The notes: generated by a model from the letters alone, not told the origin. Shown: positions 6,485 to 13,824, counted from the first letter of the stretch. The stretch: 14,013 bases of DNA from CAZWZG01 sp964638245 (GCA_964638245.1 CAZWZG010000079.1:1-14013); one strand, 5' to 3'. Numbers and translations: made by a program.

Positions 6485-7522
6485 TCAGCGATCCTTGCTT
6501 GGTGGTTTGAAATAGGTGTTTGCGAGCGCCAGAAGGCCTGCCAACAAGCCAATAAGGGTCGAAATGCCAATGGGCAGAGCGTCTGCGCGCAAGCGCTCGG
6601 TCCAGGGGATCGGAATCAAAGTGGGCTCGACACCGATCCGCGTCAGGCGGAGCGCGCTGTATTCCGCACGGGTTGTGGCCACGACGTCAAAGGCCTGGGT
6701 GAAGCGGCTGAGGTCCGTCAGAAACAGCGTCGCGATCAGGTCATCGTCGGGCGAGGAACGCTCGAAAGCGAAATCCGCAACGCGCTGCCAGATCGGCGGA
6801 TTGCGCGCAAAACCAATGCGGTCGCCGGGAACGAGCTCTCCCGCCGCGACCACGACAGGGCGTGGGTTCAGCCCAAGGTTCTGGCGGATCTCGTAGCGGC
6901 CTTCGCGTAAGATGAGGGTGTCGGAGGCGTTGGGAATGTCGCCAATCCGAATACGCCCCCGCAACGGCAGGATCGGGCGTTCGTCCGTCCAGCGCACGTA
7001 CAGGATCGAGCCATCGGTGATGGGTGCGCTGACCTCTTCGTCGCTATCGAGGGAGGCAAACCCGTCGATCAGCACCGGTTCGGCGTCATCGCTTTTGCGC
7101 ACCACGATCCGCATCGTTTCGCGCGAAATCCCCTCGAACGTCAGGGCATAGCCTTCGGACCACCGTAGCGTCGGCTCGCTGATGCGCACGGGCACATGAA
7201 GTCGGTCGATGCACTCGGCATCCGTTGGGGCAACCGGGGTCGGCGATAGCGCCACACCCTCCGTCCGCCGCAGACAAGCTTCGATCACTGGTAGCGCCCA
7301 GTCGGGTGAGCCTTCATTGACGGTATTCACATGCAGGCTTTCGACCGACGCGCTTACGGTAAACGACATCGGGCGCGGCGCGATGTAGTAGACCGCCACG
7401 AAGATGATCCCGATGGAAAGTACCCAGCGCACGACCGTACCCGCCTTGTCGCTGCGAAACCGCAAGGTCTGAAGCCAGCGTGCAAGACGGGTCAGCGGCG
7501 GCGGATTGGAAGGGGCGCTTAT
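6485..7522 (-). CDS. Bitopic inner-membrane protein of unknown function, apparent ATA start
   Basis: I do not recognise this protein. Read from ATA at 7522 it has 345 residues: a short basic cytoplasmic N-terminus, a membrane helix at about 33-48 (WVLSIGIIFVAVYYIA), and a periplasmic domain of some 265 residues. A second helix follows at about 315-337 (ALPIGISTLIGLLAGLLALA) before a cytoplasmic tail. The periplasmic part is strand-rich, with YALTFEGISRETMRIVV, ITDGSILYVRW and GRYEIRQNLGL segments, and holds just two cysteines (C83, C104), a possible disulfide. The frame is open upstream to 7699, but that part lies inside the preceding gene and has implausible composition. GGAG sits 7 bases before ATA, and ATA overlaps the preceding TAA as ATAA. 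The first ordinary alternatives are TTG at 7465 and GTG at 7432, both with weak ribosome sites. Position in the operon suggests a Pqi-linked envelope role. Confidence 0.75.
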   Translation of the reverse strand: MSAPSNPPPLTRLARWLQTLRFRSDKAGTVVRWVLSIGIIFVAVYYIAPRPMSFTVSASVESLHVNTVNEGSPDWALPVIEACLRRTEGVALSPTPVAPTDAECIDRLHVPVRISEPTLRWSEGYALTFEGISRETMRIVVRKSDDAEPVLIDGFASLDSDEEVSAPITDGSILYVRWTDERPILPLRGRIRIGDIPNASDTLILREGRYEIRQNLGLNPRPVVVAAGELVPGDRIGFARNPPIWQRVADFAFERSSPDDDLIATLFLTDLSRFTQAFDVVATTRAEYSALRLTRIGVEPTLIPIPWTERLRADALPIGISTLIGLLAGLLALANTYFKPPSKDR

Positions 7523-8280
7523 GGACCTTCTCCGACAAAGATGCGTGCAACACGCTCGGCACTTTCGCGACCACGATAGATCCGCGTGTAAGAGAACACG
7601 ATGCTTTCGGTTCCCGCGGTGTCGATCTGTGCGGGCGTCAGTAGGATCCGGCAGCGGTAGTTGAAGGCGATCGCATCGGGTGAATCGATCTGTTCGCACG
7701 ACACGTTCAGCGCTTCGCCAGTCATGCCCAACATGGCGCTGGGCAAAAGCTCATCCGCACGCGCGATGTTCATGTTGAGCCGCAATTCTCCAAACCCGTC
7801 CTCATTGAGAATGGGCTCTGAGATGTCGTTCCAGAAATTGGCCGTAAATTCCTGTTCCGCTGGCGCATCGTCGGAAAAACATGGGCCACGTTCGACGGCG
7901 ATACCGCCATCCTCCGGTGTGATGTCGGCCACAAGGCGGCGACGTTGCCCTTCATAAAGCAGATTGGCCCGTTCGGCGGTCCAATTGGGCGGAATGTCGT
8001 ATTCGTGTCCGGCGTCATAGGTGCCCACAATGGTGGTCATACGGGCGCAGATTTTGCCCCCCGCCCAACGCGAGGGCACGAACGCCTCGATCCGTGGGCG
8101 GGCGTTGCGGGGCAGGTCATCCCCGATCACGTGCAACCCACGCAGCCAGCCGGGTTTGGATATCAGCGTTCTCTCAGGGTTCGTTTCAGTGACGGACGCG
8201 GGCGCAAGGTCGACGACATCCTGCGCGCCAAGCGGACCGCCAAGTCCAATCGCAACAAGGCTGGCGAAAATCGGTTTCAT
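7519..8280 (-). CDS. Exported cysteine-rich protein of unknown function
   Basis: A 253-residue secreted protein with no family I can name. The N-terminal signal peptide MKPIFASLVAIGLGGPLGAQ ends in a plausible signal-peptidase I site near residue 20. The mature protein has four cysteines (C78, C134, C195, C210), probably two disulfides, and strand-rich segments such as FGELRLNMNIA, AIAFNYRCRILL and ESIVFSYTRIYRGRE. No catalytic motif is seen. The ATG at 8280 follows a GTG at 8283, either of which could start translation; ribosome-site support is weak for both. It is the first gene of the minus-strand cluster, coupled to the following membrane-protein gene and divergent from the protease-like gene some 40 bp away. 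A periplasmic partner of the downstream membrane protein is a reasonable inference. Confidence 0.75.
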   Translation of the reverse strand: MKPIFASLVAIGLGGPLGAQDVVDLAPASVTETNPERTLISKPGWLRGLHVIGDDLPRNARPRIEAFVPSRWAGGKICARMTTIVGTYDAGHEYDIPPNWTAERANLLYEGQRRRLVADITPEDGGIAVERGPCFSDDAPAEQEFTANFWNDISEPILNEDGFGELRLNMNIARADELLPSAMLGMTGEALNVSCEQIDSPDAIAFNYRCRILLTPAQIDTAGTESIVFSYTRIYRGRESAERVARIFVGEGP

Positions 8281-8322
8281 CACAAGAAGGCCCCGCTAAA
8301 CTGCACCCAGTCCAAAGGGTAA

Positions 8323-9360
8323 ATGATTCCGATGCGGTTGAGAACACTCCTGTTTTTTCTTGGGTTTGCTGTACCTCTTCAGGCGGCCGATGTGGCCATG
8401 GTCGATGATGAATTGGGCCAAGCCCTTTTGGTGTCCAACCGCGGGCTTTGCTATGCGGTTCTGCCCAATCACGTCTCGGCCACGCGAAACCGGATCGCGC
8501 TTGCCGCGCCGCTTCCGGCAACTTCAGGCGCCGCTGAAATTTTCCGGCGCGATCCGGCAAACGACCTTGCCCTGGCCTATGTCGAAGGCGCGATTGGCGA
8601 TCGCTGCACGGTGCAATGGAACGACCTGTCGCGCGACCTATCCCGGCTTTTGCAGACGTCTGAGACTGGCTTGATCAAAAGCGTTCATTTCGGGGGAGAG
8701 TTCTTTGACCGGATCGCGGCGGCCTTGGTCGATGTCGATGACACGTTCATTTCCGTCAAAGTCACTGACGGCGGTATCGATGCGGATGTCATGCAGGGGC
8801 TTTCGGGGGCTATGCTTTCGGTCGGTGGGCAGATTGCCGGGATCGCGATTGATGCCAGTTCGACAGGTGAGGCGCGTTTCCTGCGCGTAGATCGGATTGT
8901 TGACCTCGTGGGGGCAAGCTTTGCCGCGGCAAGCCATCCGGGCACGCGCTCGATCGATCTGGCGACAACCGGATTTCGCGTGACGGGCTTTGAAGGGGGC
9001 GACAAGGCAGGGGTCGTGGGTCTGGAAGGTGCTGGCGAGCCATGGGTTGCCGAATGGACGGGCGAGGCGATCGAGTTCGAGATCACGCTGTCCAACGACC
9101 GTTTAGTGCCGATCAACCGGATCTCGATGCAGACAATGGTCACGGACGAGACGACGCCGCCGCGGCGGGTCGACATTCAAATCGACCGAGGCATGCCGGG
9201 CAGCGCGTTCTGGACGCCGATTGCGTCGCCGGACATGTCGCCAACAGGTGTGTTCGAGGCGCCGACGGGAGGGACTGTCGGGCGCCGCCTCAAGGTGCGG
9301 CTAGTTGACGTTTGGTTTCCGGAGCGCGTGCTGCGGATCGATGGATTGGTAGTCGAGTAG
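8323..9360 (+). CDS. Secreted trypsin-fold serine protease-like protein
   Basis: A 345-residue exported protein with a trypsin-like fold. The signal peptide covers roughly residues 1-21 (ending PLQAA). The catalytic triad can be placed by motif. H50 is in AVLPNHVSA, equivalent to the LTNNHV motif of HtrA-type enzymes. D81 is in NDLALAYVEG, equivalent to DLAVLKV. S161 is in QGLSGAMLSVGGQIAGI, equivalent to GNSGGPL..GEVIGI. The oxyanion segment reads GLSGA rather than GNSGG or GDSGG, so activity may be reduced or of unusual specificity. After about residue 215 comes a strand-rich domain (VAEWTGEAIEFEI to FPERVLRIDGLVV) resembling a galactose-binding or discoidin-type fold; there is no PDZ domain. 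AAAGGG lies only 3 bases before the ATG at 8323; the in-frame ATG at 8332 is the alternative. It is divergent from the pqi cluster. Confidence 0.78.
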   Translation: MIPMRLRTLLFFLGFAVPLQAADVAMVDDELGQALLVSNRGLCYAVLPNHVSATRNRIALAAPLPATSGAAEIFRRDPANDLALAYVEGAIGDRCTVQWNDLSRDLSRLLQTSETGLIKSVHFGGEFFDRIAAALVDVDDTFISVKVTDGGIDADVMQGLSGAMLSVGGQIAGIAIDASSTGEARFLRVDRIVDLVGASFAAASHPGTRSIDLATTGFRVTGFEGGDKAGVVGLEGAGEPWVAEWTGEAIEFEITLSNDRLVPINRISMQTMVTDETTPPRRVDIQIDRGMPGSAFWTPIASPDMSPTGVFEAPTGGTVGRRLKVRLVDVWFPERVLRIDGLVVE

Positions 9361-9365
9361 ACTAC
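9349..9365 (+). terminator. Hairpin spanning two convergent stops, weak terminator
   Basis: A perfect 6-bp inverted repeat, GTAGTC-GAGTA-GACTAC, encloses the TAG of the plus-strand protease gene (9358-9360) and reaches into the TAG of the facing gene (9364-9362). On the plus strand it is followed by TTTCT, a very short T-tract. It is a plausible weak terminator and the second hairpin in the window placed across paired stop codons. Confidence 0.4.
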
Positions 9366-9961
9366 TTTCTAAGATCGATTTCAATTGGCACAGAGAACCG
9401 ACCGAAAAGCGAGAAACTACCCCGCATCATTCCGTCATCCTGAAGAGTAGCCACCCACTGACCGTTGCCGCCATCAAAACTGATTGTGTCGCCTGCCAGC
9501 CGAAATGATTTGTCGCCTTTGGACCAGAAATTTGCGACATCCTTGCTCGGTTCGGGAATTGCATGAACCACGCTGCCCTTGCTACCGTGAACCGTCCCTC
9601 CCATACTGTTGCCGCTTATGTGCTCCCGCAAGTTTTCTGGAAACTCGCCTTCGGACTCGAACGAAACGTGCAAGGTGCGACGACTGTCTAGGATCGACCG
9701 GATCAATTCATTCCTTAGCACTGGGTCTTGTGAAAAAAGGGCAAAGTCACGCCCCAGACTTTGAAGGTCGCCGTCTTCTGATTTAAGCAGCGCTCGAACC
9801 ATCACCCGCTGCTCATCCGGTCCGGCATTCTGGATCAGCAATCGGTATTCTTGAAGTTCCGCACCACGCTCGTTCGCTAGTGCCTGCAATTCCTCGATCG
9901 ATTGCGCCACGGCACCGCTGGTCCCAAAAGCCAGTAACAACCCCAAAACAAAACCCTTCAT
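9362..9961 (-). CDS. Exported protein of unknown function, tandem paralog A
   Basis: A 199-residue secreted protein. The signal peptide is MKGFVLGLLLAFGTSGAVAQ, with likely cleavage after AVA. The mature N-terminal half is helical (SIEELQALANERGAELQEY onward, then RVMVRALLKSEDGDLQSLGR) and the C-terminal half is strand-rich, ending DDGMMRGSFSLFGRFSVPIE. It has no cysteines and no recognised catalytic motif. It is clearly related to the adjacent upstream gene: ALFSQDPVLRNELI versus ALFSTNPVMREAAI, and a shared GxMRG block near the C-terminus. The ATG at 9961 has GGAG 5 bases upstream; a GTG at 9967 is too close to that site. Only 2 bases separate it from the stop of its paralog, so they are co-transcribed. 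Base composition looks somewhat more AT-rich than that of neighbouring genes. Confidence 0.78.
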   Translation of the reverse strand: MKGFVLGLLLAFGTSGAVAQSIEELQALANERGAELQEYRLLIQNAGPDEQRVMVRALLKSEDGDLQSLGRDFALFSQDPVLRNELIRSILDSRRTLHVSFESEGEFPENLREHISGNSMGGTVHGSKGSVVHAIPEPSKDVANFWSKGDKSFRLAGDTISFDGGNGQWVATLQDDGMMRGSFSLFGRFSVPIEIDLRK

Positions 9962-9963
9962 CT

Positions 9964-10563
9964 TCACTCCTTCAAATCCAACTGAACCGCGACGAATTCC
10001 TGATTATTGTACGTCAGATTGCCGCGCATCACGCCGTCATTGCCCAACGTCAGCACCGACGTGATGTAGCTGCCCGGCGTGTATTGCAGTGTCATACCGA
10101 CCTGACGGAAGACGCATGTGCTGCGCGGGCCCCAGCAGTCTTCGTCGATGGCTTGAGGCACTTCGACCAAGACCATGCCGTCTTCTTCGGTAAAGGTTCC
10201 GCCGGAATTGGTCACCCAGCCCGAGATCGTTTTCACTGCGTCTTTGGACCCCTTCATCTGAAAGCGCAGGGTGGACTGGGCATCCATGATCGCCTTGATC
10301 GCGGCCTCGCGCATCACTGGGTTAGTCGAGAACAGCGCGTGCTCCTTTGCGATCCGCTGAAGCGCGGGATCAGGGTGCTTGAGCATCTGCTGGACCAAAG
10401 CGTATTGCATCCGCTGGTCCGGGTTCTGCAAAGCCTGCTGAAACTTGGTCATGTCGCCGACCTGGGCCTCGGCGGCTGAGAAAATCTCTTCGAACGTCTG
10501 GGCCTGACCCAGCCCAGCGACCGTCGCGAAAAATCCACTTAAAACAATTGCTCGAAGCCCCAT
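9964..10563 (-). CDS. Exported protein of unknown function, tandem paralog B
   Basis: A 199-residue secreted protein, the first gene of a two-gene operon with its paralog. The signal peptide is MGLRAIVLSGFFATVAGLGQ, with cleavage near GQA. The mature N-terminal half is helical (TFEEIFSAAEAQVGDMTKF, then MQYALVQQMLKHPDPALQRI and ALFSTNPVMREAAI). The C-terminal half is strand-rich, with ITSVLTLGNDGVMRGNLTYN near the end. Unlike its paralog it has a cysteine pair in the segment DCWGPRSTCVF, probably a local disulfide, in a loop the paralog has replaced by a lysine/serine-rich stretch. The ATG at 10563 is chosen because GGGGGA lies 5 bases upstream and the signal peptide starts there; the frame is open back to 10605. 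Divergent from mnmH across about 98 bp. No known family recognised. Confidence 0.8.
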   Translation of the reverse strand: MGLRAIVLSGFFATVAGLGQAQTFEEIFSAAEAQVGDMTKFQQALQNPDQRMQYALVQQMLKHPDPALQRIAKEHALFSTNPVMREAAIKAIMDAQSTLRFQMKGSKDAVKTISGWVTNSGGTFTEEDGMVLVEVPQAIDEDCWGPRSTCVFRQVGMTLQYTPGSYITSVLTLGNDGVMRGNLTYNNQEFVAVQLDLKE

Positions 10564-10596
10564 GGCGTCCCCCAATGCACAAACCTGTTCTGCCCA

Positions 10597-10606
10597 TTTG
10601 GCCAAA
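10597..10606. promoter_or_regulatory. Palindrome in the divergent paralog B / mnmH intergenic region
   Basis: The perfect 10-base palindrome TTTGGCCAAA lies in the 98-bp gap that must hold promoters for both paralog B and mnmH. A second TTTGGCAA begins about 20 bases further on (10617). It could be an operator half-site arrangement, but is short enough to occur by chance. No clear -35/-10 pair was found for either direction. Confidence 0.2.
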
Positions 10607-10661
10607 CCGAATTCGCTTTGGCAACCTTTTCAGGCGCGACCAAGCGCGCTAAGGCCTGCCC

Positions 10662-11708
10662 ATGTCATTTGAGTTCAATTCCGTGCGTGGCGCGCTGGGC
10701 CACGGGTTTGACACACTGATTGACGTGCGATCCCCCGCAGAGTTCCAAGAGGACCATGTTCCGGGCGCGATTTCCTTGCCCGTCCTGTCCAATGAAGAGC
10801 GTGCGCGCGTTGGGACGGTGTACGTGCAGCAGGATCCGTTCTTGGCGCGCAAAATTGGAGCCGCTCTGGTCGCACGAAACGCTGCGGCGCATATCGAGGG
10901 GCCCTTGTCGGACAAGGACGGCGGGTGGCGGCCGCTGGTTTATTGCTGGCGGGGCGGACAACGGTCGGGGTCGTTTGCGACCATTCTGAAGAACATCGGA
11001 TGGCGCGCCGATACGGTTCAGGGCGGCTATAAATCCTGGCGCAAACTGGTGGCGACATCGCTTTACGACGAACCCCTCGCGCACCGGCTGGTCCTGCTTG
11101 ACGGCAACACGGGAACGGCAAAGACGGCGATCCTTGAGCACTTGACGGCGCGCGGCGTGCAGGTTCTGGACCTTGAAGCGCTGGCAGCTCATCGCGGGTC
11201 CATCTTCGGGGACCTTGGCGCACCACAACCCGCGCAAAAAGGCTTCGAGAGTGCGCTGGCAACCGCGTTGGCCGGTTTTGACCCGATACGTCCTGTCGTG
11301 GTTGAGGCGGAGTCCGCTCGGATCGGTGACATCCGTCTTCCGCCGAGCCTTTGGAAAGCGATGGTGTCGGCACCGCGGCTGGGTGTCAGCGCTCCGAATT
11401 CGGCGCGAGCCAGCTACCTAGCAGCGATGTACCAGGAACAGGTGACAGACCCGGAATGGCTGAGCGCACGCCTTGATGGATTGACCTATTTTCTGGGCAA
11501 GGCGCGCTGCGCGGAGCTGTTGGGCCTAGCACACGACGGAGAATACGAACAATTGGCGGGCCATCTGATCGAAGACCACTATGATCCGACGTACAATCGA
11601 GCGCGCCGATCTCCGCCGCTGCGTGTTTTTGAAACCGAGTCGCTTGATGAAGATGCGCTTCAGAAATTAGCTGATCGGATTGCCCGGGACCCGCTTATAT
11701 CAGGGTGA
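10662..11708 (+). CDS. mnmH: tRNA 2-selenouridine synthase (MnmH/SelU)
   Basis: A 348-residue enzyme that replaces sulfur with selenium at the 2-thiouridine wobble base of tRNAs for Lys, Glu and Gln, using selenophosphate and a geranylated intermediate. An N-terminal rhodanese domain (about 1-130) begins TLIDVRSPAEFQEDHVPGA and carries the catalytic cysteine C95 in VYCWRGGQRSGS, matching the E. coli YCWRGG motif. A P-loop domain follows, with GNTGTAKT at 148-155; E. coli has GNTGSGKT, so the glycine before the lysine is alanine here. The C-terminal part contains VVVEAESARIGDIRLP (around 209-224), typical of the family. The ATG at 10662 is preceded by TAAGG 7 bases away. It converges on selD, its selenophosphate supplier, with 14 bases of coding overlap. 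Length is close to the E. coli protein. Confidence 0.94.
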   Translation: MSFEFNSVRGALGHGFDTLIDVRSPAEFQEDHVPGAISLPVLSNEERARVGTVYVQQDPFLARKIGAALVARNAAAHIEGPLSDKDGGWRPLVYCWRGGQRSGSFATILKNIGWRADTVQGGYKSWRKLVATSLYDEPLAHRLVLLDGNTGTAKTAILEHLTARGVQVLDLEALAAHRGSIFGDLGAPQPAQKGFESALATALAGFDPIRPVVVEAESARIGDIRLPPSLWKAMVSAPRLGVSAPNSARASYLAAMYQEQVTDPEWLSARLDGLTYFLGKARCAELLGLAHDGEYEQLAGHLIEDHYDPTYNRARRSPPLRVFETESLDEDALQKLADRIARDPLISG

Positions 11709-13824
11709 CCCCAACCGGACCGTCTGTGACCGAGCCGATCTCGAAGGCGCCTTCTGGCAGGGGCATATCGGGCCCAATCGCGGCCAAAAATCCGCCTGCG
11801 GTTTGCGGGTCAAACAACAGTGCCGCTTTTGCTGCACCCGTATCGATGTTCGGAACTGCTTTGCGGTTCTCGGGATAAAGGCTTGAACGCACGCCTTTTT
11901 CTGCAAGCGCAAGCGCGCCATTAAAGACCGGCACGGCGTCCAAGTTGATGGTCAGTTGCGCGCCAGACGCCTGCGCCATTTTCGAAGCATGCCCCGCCAG
12001 CCCAAAACCGGTCACATCCGTCATGGCGTGCGCCCCGATGAGCGCTTTGGCCACGCCGAATTGCGGTGTCTCCAGCACCTCGTACAGCGCAGCGAGGTCG
12101 CGCCCTTTCGTCAGCCCGGTCATGGCCCCTCGTAGCAGCGTGCCCGAGCCGATTGCGCGCGTTAGAACCAACCGGTCGCCCGGGCGCGCACCTGCAAGCG
12201 TTATGGGATCGTCCACAAGCAGGCCCGTGATGGTGAAGCCAACAAATAGTTCGGCGCCGGTCGCCGTATGCCCGCCCGCCAGTCGCGCCCCGGCCTCCTC
12301 AAAGACGGTGCCTGCGGCAGCGGAGATTTCAGCGACCCAGCGCGTCTGGAGCTCGGGCGTGAGCGTCGGCAGGGTGATCTGGGCCAACGCGGCCTGTGGG
12401 GCCGCACCCATCGCGAGCACATCACCCAATGCATGCAGGGCGGCAATTTGGGCAACGCGCCAAGGGTCGGCGTCGAACGCGCGGATATGGTCCGTTGTCA
12501 CGACCTGTCGCTCACCGCCGAGATGTATGATCGCGGCATCGTCGCCTTGCGGAACTTCGACATCGTCTCGTATAGCGCCGGTCGCACTGTTCAGGGCAGG
12601 GGTCAGAGCCGCGGCACCGACTTTTCCACCGCAGGCCGCACATGGCATGTCCTCGAGGTCGGCGGACGCTTTGATTGGATGCGTTTTGCCGTGGACGGTT
12701 GCCATGGTTGGCACATGCTCCAAGCGATGCATGAACTTGCGGTCGATCCGGTCCTTGAGCCGCCACGCCCAATCGCCTTCGCCATGCCATCCGCTGCGAT
12801 GCGCGACAGCGCTTTTGCGGCCAAGACTGATGAGTTTGAGAAAGTCGCGCTGCGGCTGAAACCGATGGCGGGGCGTTCCGCGCAGATCAGCTTCGATGTT
12901 GGCGTCCAGAACCGGAGCGGCCCGCACGGCAAAGACGCCAGCCTTGGGGCGTGGCGCGTGCGCAAGATGCGCGCAATCTCCAACGGCGAAGAGCGCGTCA
13001 TCCCCTTGGACACCCAAATTTGCATCAACCCGGATAAAGCCATTTTCAAGCGGCAGATCAGTTTCTTTGAGCCACGCCCAAGGACGCGCGCCGGTTGCTC
13101 CGATCGTCAGCGCCGCGGGCACTGTGCTCTCATCGCTCAGGCGAACGTGACCGGCCTCTATCGTGGCCACCTCGGCGTCTTCAAGAACTTCGATGCCGTT
13201 TCTTCGCAAGGCCTTTTCAAGTCGTTGCTTCAGGCCACGGTCCGATGCAGCAAGAAGCCTGTCTTTTTCAAGAATGCGAACGGTGCCTGACAGGCCTTCT
13301 TGTTTCAGCCGATGCGCAACGGACATGGCCAGCTCGACCCCGGCGACACCGCCGCCCAGAATGGCAACATCGCCTGACGTGCGGCTTTCCAAATGCTCGG
13401 ACCATCTCTTTGCCAGTCGGGCGAGTGGTTTGGCCGGAACGGCGTGTTGCCTGAAGCCCGGCAGGTCTTCGAGCGTGCTGTGCACGCCGATATCGATTGA
13501 GGCCAAGTCATAAGGCACAGGCGGGCGACCGGGAACGGTCAGCGTTTTGGTGGTTCGATCAAGGCCTGTGACCGCACCCAGAATGAGCCGCGCGCCTGCA
13601 GCACGGCACAGGCGGAACAGGTCGATCTCGATGTCGTCGAGATCATAGTGACCGGCGACGAAACCGGGCAGCATCCCGGTATAGGGTGCGGTTGGCCCGG
13701 GGTTGATCAGCGTCAGGCGCGCACCGGGCATCGGGCGCATGGCCCATCGTCGCAGGACAAGAGCATGGGCATGGCCCCCACCAACGAGCACCACGTCTCG
13801 ACTGAGCGGAACTTGGGGTGTCAC
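11695..13824 (-). CDS. selD: Fused FAD/NAD(P) oxidoreductase - selenide, water dikinase (SelD)
   Basis: A 709-residue two-domain fusion. Residues 1 to about 370 form a pyridine-nucleotide-disulfide oxidoreductase-like domain. Its FAD-binding motif is VVLVGGGHAHAL (11-22), its NAD-binding motif is ILGGGVAGVELA (155-166), and its second FAD motif is ALFAVGDCAH (277-286). Residues about 385-709 form SelD, which makes selenophosphate from selenide and ATP. SelD motifs are CAACGGKVGA (C398 is the catalytic position, K401 the conserved lysine; it is cysteine, not selenocysteine), TTDHIRAFDADPW, LAGGHT, MTDVTGFGLAGHASKM and LFDPQTAGGFLAAI. The reductase half lacks a CxxC redox pair near the FAD site, so it is closer to NDH-2/sulfide-quinone reductase types and may deliver selenide. 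The GTG at 13824 overlaps the stop of the preceding gene as GTGA, which favours it over the GTG at 13836. Confidence 0.93.
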   Translation of the reverse strand: MTPQVPLSRDVVLVGGGHAHALVLRRWAMRPMPGARLTLINPGPTAPYTGMLPGFVAGHYDLDDIEIDLFRLCRAAGARLILGAVTGLDRTTKTLTVPGRPPVPYDLASIDIGVHSTLEDLPGFRQHAVPAKPLARLAKRWSEHLESRTSGDVAILGGGVAGVELAMSVAHRLKQEGLSGTVRILEKDRLLAASDRGLKQRLEKALRRNGIEVLEDAEVATIEAGHVRLSDESTVPAALTIGATGARPWAWLKETDLPLENGFIRVDANLGVQGDDALFAVGDCAHLAHAPRPKAGVFAVRAAPVLDANIEADLRGTPRHRFQPQRDFLKLISLGRKSAVAHRSGWHGEGDWAWRLKDRIDRKFMHRLEHVPTMATVHGKTHPIKASADLEDMPCAACGGKVGAAALTPALNSATGAIRDDVEVPQGDDAAIIHLGGERQVVTTDHIRAFDADPWRVAQIAALHALGDVLAMGAAPQAALAQITLPTLTPELQTRWVAEISAAAGTVFEEAGARLAGGHTATGAELFVGFTITGLLVDDPITLAGARPGDRLVLTRAIGSGTLLRGAMTGLTKGRDLAALYEVLETPQFGVAKALIGAHAMTDVTGFGLAGHASKMAQASGAQLTINLDAVPVFNGALALAEKGVRSSLYPENRKAVPNIDTGAAKAALLFDPQTAGGFLAAIGPDMPLPEGAFEIGSVTDGPVGVTLI

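Noticed and set aside
11695..11710. Intrinsic terminator at the mnmH/selD overlap
   Set aside because: Only a three-base GGG/CCC pairing around the mnmH stop, with no T-tract on either strand.
12612..12640. Selenocysteine (in-frame TGA) in SelD
   Set aside because: The catalytic position in CAACGGK is encoded as cysteine, and the frame contains no internal TGA.
11945..13290. Plus-strand frames of 304 and 340 codons opposite selD
   Set aside because: They lie entirely antisense to a gene with full FAD, NAD and SelD motifs. Their translations show no domain pattern.
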